Below, one piece after another: positions 56,983 through 59,060 of a stretch of DNA of 59,060 nucleotides. The stretch is taken from the IMG/VR virus record IMGVR_UViG_3300030060_000739, positions 1-59,060 of that record; one strand, 5' to 3'. Source of the DNA: a virus. Each line of letters starts with the position of its first letter. The stretch's first letter is position 1. The position numbers and the translations under genes are program-made. The notes beneath the pieces are model-generated. The model made no database searches. It saw only the letters and a list, made by a program, of their open reading frames with translations, and had not been told where the DNA came from.

Positions 56983-57257
56983 TGTCAGAAGAACAGAAAG
57001 AAGCTACCGTTGTATTCAACGATAAAAAGATCCCGATGTCACAGTTGAGTTTTCAGACCCAGCGAAACATGCAAAGGCTCAGTCAGTTACAGAATCTTAT
57101 CCCTAATCTGCAAGAACAGTTATCCGAAGCGCAAGTGTTGTTGAAAGACTACAGCTCCAAAGTCAACGCTGCATTGGAAGAGGTTGCATCGAGACAAGAT
57201 GATGAAGTGGTTGAGACCTCCGAAGGTAAGCCTTGGGAAGATGAGGCAACTCACTGA
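56982..57257 (+). CDS. Small coiled-coil protein
   Basis: A 91-residue protein from ATG 56982 (TAATG overlap; GGAG six bases upstream). After a short beta segment (ATVVFNDKKIPMSQL) a long helix RLSQLQNLIPNLQEQLSEAQ predicts a coiled coil. The C-terminus GKPWEDEATH again has a G.PW motif like its two neighbours. Function unknown. Confidence 0.65.
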   Translation: MSEEQKEATVVFNDKKIPMSQLSFQTQRNMQRLSQLQNLIPNLQEQLSEAQVLLKDYSSKVNAALEEVASRQDDEVVETSEGKPWEDEATH

Positions 57258-57322
57258 TTGTCGGAATAGTATTAGCTGTTCTGGTAGTCATGCCTTATTT
57301 GGTGTTGACCTGGATATGGTAG
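57254..57322 (+). CDS. Possible 22-residue hydrophobic peptide with non-standard start
   Basis: A frame open from CTG at 57254 reads LIVGIVLAVLVVMPYLVLTW and ends at 57322. It is a perfect membrane helix in the lysis region and starts inside the previous stop (CTGA), like the overlaps used elsewhere. But CTG is a rare start and no ribosome site is seen, so this may be chance or a remnant. Confidence 0.2.
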   Translation: MIVGIVLAVLVVMPYLVLTWIW

Positions 57323-57334
57323 AAGGAGAGCAAG

Positions 57335-57502
57335 ATGGATCTCATGGAAATTTGGACGCTTGTTACTACGATTGTCACTATAGCGAGTGCAGTAACGGCT
57401 GCTACGCCAACACCTAAAGACGATGCCTTTATGGGTAAATACATATACCCAGTTATAGAGTACATGTCGTTAACTATTGGTAAAGCAAAAGACAAAGCTT
57501 AA
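57335..57502 (+). CDS. 55-residue single-span membrane protein, lysis region
   Basis: ATG 57335 has AAGGAG six bases upstream (57323-57328). Residues 5-22 are hydrophobic (IWTLVTTIVTIASAVTAA), then PTPKDDAFMGKYIYP and a helical Lys-rich tail. It is below the size usually called. It heads the lysis cassette and may be a holin-like or pinholin-like protein; this is inferred from place and one membrane span. Confidence 0.65.
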   Translation: MDLMEIWTLVTTIVTIASAVTAATPTPKDDAFMGKYIYPVIEYMSLTIGKAKDKA

Positions 57503-57504
57503 TA

Positions 57505-57693
57505 GTGGACAAAGCAGACGAGGCGTTACAAGAAATCAACACTCATGAACGAGAGTGTGCACTTCGATACGAAAGAATCGAGGAAAGACTAGCCGACGGT
57601 TCAAGGCGATTTGACCGCATAGAGCGCATGCTCTGGGGAGTAATAATTTTAATTATCGGGAGCTTACTGGTTCCCCAGTTTTTAGGAGCGTAA
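57505..57693 (+). CDS. XhlA-like membrane-anchored lysis protein
   Basis: A 62-residue protein from GTG 57505. It begins with a charged amphipathic helix (HERECALRYERIEERL; RRFDRIERML) followed by a C-terminal membrane helix (WGVIILIIGSLLVPQF). This matches haemolysin XhlA-type proteins that help holins. AGGAG near its end serves the next gene. Confidence 0.65.
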   Translation: MDKADEALQEINTHERECALRYERIEERLADGSRRFDRIERMLWGVIILIIGSLLVPQFLGA

Positions 57694-57694
57694 T

Positions 57695-58000
57695 ATGAGT
57701 GATGGTAACTCAATAAAAGTCCCAACATGGGCATTACCTATCGGAGCAGCAGCCTTATCTGGGGCGATAGCGTGGGGTTCTATGCAAGCACAGGCACAAG
57801 CTACCAGTTCGGAGGTGGCTAGAATTGAGCAAGTGGTAAAGGAGACAGCGGAGAAAGCGGTGGCCAACGGTCAACTGTCGGCAGTCAACCAGACACAGAT
57901 CAAAGCAGTGGTGGACAGTCTGAGTCAACAGCAGGAGACGTTGAAGTCAACGGACGAGAAGTTGGCTCAATTGATTCAGATAATGCTACAGAAGCAGTAA
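57695..58000 (+). CDS. Membrane-anchored coiled-coil protein, possible inner-membrane spanin
   Basis: A 101-residue protein with AGGAG six bases before the ATG. An N-terminal hydrophobic helix (WALPIGAAALSGAIAWG, about 12-28) is followed by a Gln-rich coiled coil (VARIEQVVKETAEKAV; STDEKLAQLIQIML). This is the build of an i-spanin, but an o-spanin lipoprotein partner was not found. The -1 frame is open from its middle onward (see next entry). Confidence 0.6.
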   Translation: MSDGNSIKVPTWALPIGAAALSGAIAWGSMQAQAQATSSEVARIEQVVKETAEKAVANGQLSAVNQTQIKAVVDSLSQQQETLKSTDEKLAQLIQIMLQKQ

Positions 58001-58101
58001 GGTTAGATTACGATCCTGAAAATCCTGATCGGTTTTGTGACCTGAGAGAGTGGAATAAACTAAAACTTGTAAACCCTCCGGCAAAACGTCATCAAGTCGC
58101 G

Positions 58102-58281
58102 ATGGACTGGCTCAGGTTTAACCATCAACAGTGTGGCTACGGAGCAATGATCTACGTTAGAAACAGTATGCCAAGAGTGTTAGGCACAGCTCATCAAGTG
58201 GATGTAGATGTGTTGACATGGGAGCTTGTTGCACCTCAAGCAGAAAGAACTCAAGCACTCAAGAAGAAACGTAGATTATGA
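58102..58281 (+). CDS. C-terminal part of a hidden gene; start unknown (frame open from 57829)
   Basis: The frame is open for 150 codons from 57829 to the stop at 58279-58281, but the first ATG/GTG/TTG in it is at 58102 (59 residues). The stretch before that, from about 58003, looks like real protein: LDYDPENPDRFCDLREWNKL, then KLVNPPAKRHQVAMDWLRFN. The stop overlaps the next start (ATGA), as for genuine genes here. It is in the -1 frame relative to the 57695 gene, so a frameshift fusion, a rare start codon or a sequence error are all possible. Function unknown. Confidence 0.5.
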   Translation: MDWLRFNHQQCGYGAMIYVRNSMPRVLGTAHQVDVDVLTWELVAPQAERTQALKKKRRL

Positions 58282-58538
58282 CGCTGATGATATTTGTATT
58301 AGTGTTGCTAACTCCAGGAGGAGTAGCTACTGGTACAGAGCTATACTTCCAAGAATTAACCAGCTGCCTTGAATATCGTGATGCGTTAGTGCATCAAAGT
58401 GTTCACACCCATAATTGGTTACGTAGTAAAACAAATAAGTTTGACGGTTACTGTGAAGTTAGACTTATACCCTCTAGTGAAGCCGGTAAAGGTAAATATA
58501 TTTTTAGAGATCCTGTGAGGAAGAAAGAAGATGAGTGA
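58278..58538 (+). CDS. Small exported or membrane protein, lysis region
   Basis: An 86-residue protein. The first 18 residues (LMIFVLVLLTPGGVATG) are a signal peptide or membrane anchor; the rest has two Cys (TSCLEYR; GYCEVRL) that could form a disulphide outside the cytoplasm. ATGA overlap before, eight-base overlap after. Possible role at the cell envelope during lysis. Confidence 0.65.
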   Translation: MTLMIFVLVLLTPGGVATGTELYFQELTSCLEYRDALVHQSVHTHNWLRSKTNKFDGYCEVRLIPSSEAGKGKYIFRDPVRKKEDE

Positions 58539-58755
58539 TGTGCCACCTTTCCCCAATAGTGTAAATGCGGTACAGCCAGTGCCTAAACATCAAATACAAA
58601 AAATTGATACTGAGCGGATGCAGGGTAGGGAAACCAACGCAAAACAGGAAATTATCACCACGTTTTACGATGCTAAAGTTTATACTTTTAAGAACGGTGT
58701 CTTGAGCTACACTACTCCTAAAGCGACAGGGCAGAATATTTTGGTGACTGTATGA
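58531..58755 (+). CDS. Small unknown protein before the holin
   Basis: A 74-residue protein: a Pro-rich start (DVPPFPNSVNAVQPVPKH), a helix, then beta-type YDAKVYTFKNGVLSYTT. No hydrophobic segment. Overlaps the holin start by ATGA. No family recognised. Confidence 0.65.
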   Translation: MSDVPPFPNSVNAVQPVPKHQIQKIDTERMQGRETNAKQEIITTFYDAKVYTFKNGVLSYTTPKATGQNILVTV

Positions 58756-59060
58756 CAATAATAAAATCGCTCATAGGTCCAGCTACTAAACTGCTTGATA
58801 AGTTTATTGAGGATAAAGATCAAAAGAATGCTTTAGCTCATGAAATAGCTACGATGGCAGAAAAACACGCTGTTAAGTTAGCTAAAGGTCAAATGGAAAT
58901 AAACAAAACAGAAGCTGCGCATAGATCTTTATTTGTAGCTGGTTGGAGACCTTTCATAGGCTGGACATGTGGTGTAGCTATGCTATCAAACTTTTTATTG
59001 ATACCGATGGCTAATTTTATTTTAGACTTAGCTGGTTCTAAAAACGTAGTACCATTAATA
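58752..59060 (+). CDS. 3TM holin (GTA-type family), N-terminal part; continues at base 1
   Basis: ATG 58752 begins a protein whose first residues are SLIGPATKLLDKFIEDKD, followed by LAHEIATMAEKHA and EINKTEAAHRSLFVAGWRPF, then IGWTCGVAM. The order 'I.P...L.DK...DKD', 'HEIA', 'N..EA.H.SLF.AGWRP..GW' is the signature of the GTA holin family. The last 29 codons equal the first 29 at base 1, giving a joined length of 134 residues. The first of its membrane segments starts in the AGWRPFIGW region. Confidence 0.85.
   Translation, partial: MTIIKSLIGPATKLLDKFIEDKDQKNALAHEIATMAEKHAVKLAKGQMEINKTEAAHRSLFVAGWRPFIGWTCGVAMLSNFLLIPMANFILDLAGSKNVVPLI
58974..59060. repeat. Right copy of the 87-bp terminal redundancy
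   Basis: It matches bases 1-87 except for C, A and C at 58983, 58985 and 58991. See the left copy. The true unit length of the genome is therefore about 58,973 bp if the overlap is an assembly feature and not a real terminal repeat. Confidence 0.9.

Noticed and set aside
1-59060. Integrase, CI-like repressor, transposase, reverse transcriptase or DGR
   Set aside because: No tyrosine or serine recombinase, DDE or YxDD motif was seen in any plausible gene.

Overview
The window is almost certainly one complete genome of a lytic-type marine tailed phage, about 58.97 kb, cut open inside its holin gene. The last 87 bases repeat the first 87 bases with three mismatches, and the holin reading frame runs from 58752 off the right end and continues at base 1 to 183. 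The phage has a large terminase, a P22-class portal, an HK97-type capsid protein, P22-like tail accessory proteins and several very large internal proteins. I found no tail sheath, tail tube or tape measure gene, so a short-tailed (podovirus) particle is likely. Gene style (TAATG/ATGA overlaps, small basic virion proteins, DUF932, PolA, DUF7936-like genes) resembles phage genomes assembled from surface seawater; the host cannot be read from the sequence. No integrase or repressor was seen.

Layout. (a) 57.3 kb to the end and 1-608: lysis cassette of small membrane proteins, 3TM holin and a T4-type lysozyme. (b) 0.6-12.8 kb: a tail or nozzle protein and five large internal virion proteins joined by overlapping stops and starts. 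(c) 12.8-14.3 kb: the only leftward operon, an SNF2-type helicase and a 44-residue acidic protein. (d) 14.7-28.0 kb: DNA metabolism: two unassigned proteins, an archaeo-eukaryotic-type primase, a UvrD-like helicase, an AlkB-like dioxygenase, then a run that looks like a DNA base modification system (HMUDK/aGPT-Pplase-type protein, Nmad1-like protein, dUTPase, GT-A glycosyltransferase, thymidylate-synthase-like enzyme), a RecB/Cas4-type nuclease, DNA polymerase A, a helix-turn-helix protein, a Holliday-junction-resolvase-like nuclease and a DUF932 protein. (e) 28.1-34.5 kb: small early-type genes, the small terminase subunit, zinc-ribbon proteins, a YubB/Api92-like protein, a SET-domain protein, several hairpin terminators and a 700-bp non-coding region with iterons and palindromes. 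(f) 34.7-57.3 kb: a 1047-residue virion-type protein, large terminase, portal, an array of very basic small proteins, a GroES-like co-chaperonin, scaffold, decoration and capsid proteins, head-tail adaptors, tail spike and fibre with a self-cleaving S74 chaperone.

Most unusual points. (1) The 19.1-23.6 kb cluster predicts a hypermodified thymine or uracil in the phage DNA, but without the separate P-loop kinase of known pathways and with a glycosyltransferase. (2) Three proteins share an undescribed C-terminal domain (consensus R..x..L.GKTV.EAL...DI.YD..G), and all three are the first gene behind similar TTTACTT-type promoters. (3) A short PLKY peptide motif recurs in three giant virion-type proteins, once at a protein's very C-terminus and twice inside another. 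(4) A protein-like reading frame at 57829-58281 has no usual start codon before 58102.

All calls come from reading the sequence by eye. Family names rest on remembered motifs and have not been checked by a database search.
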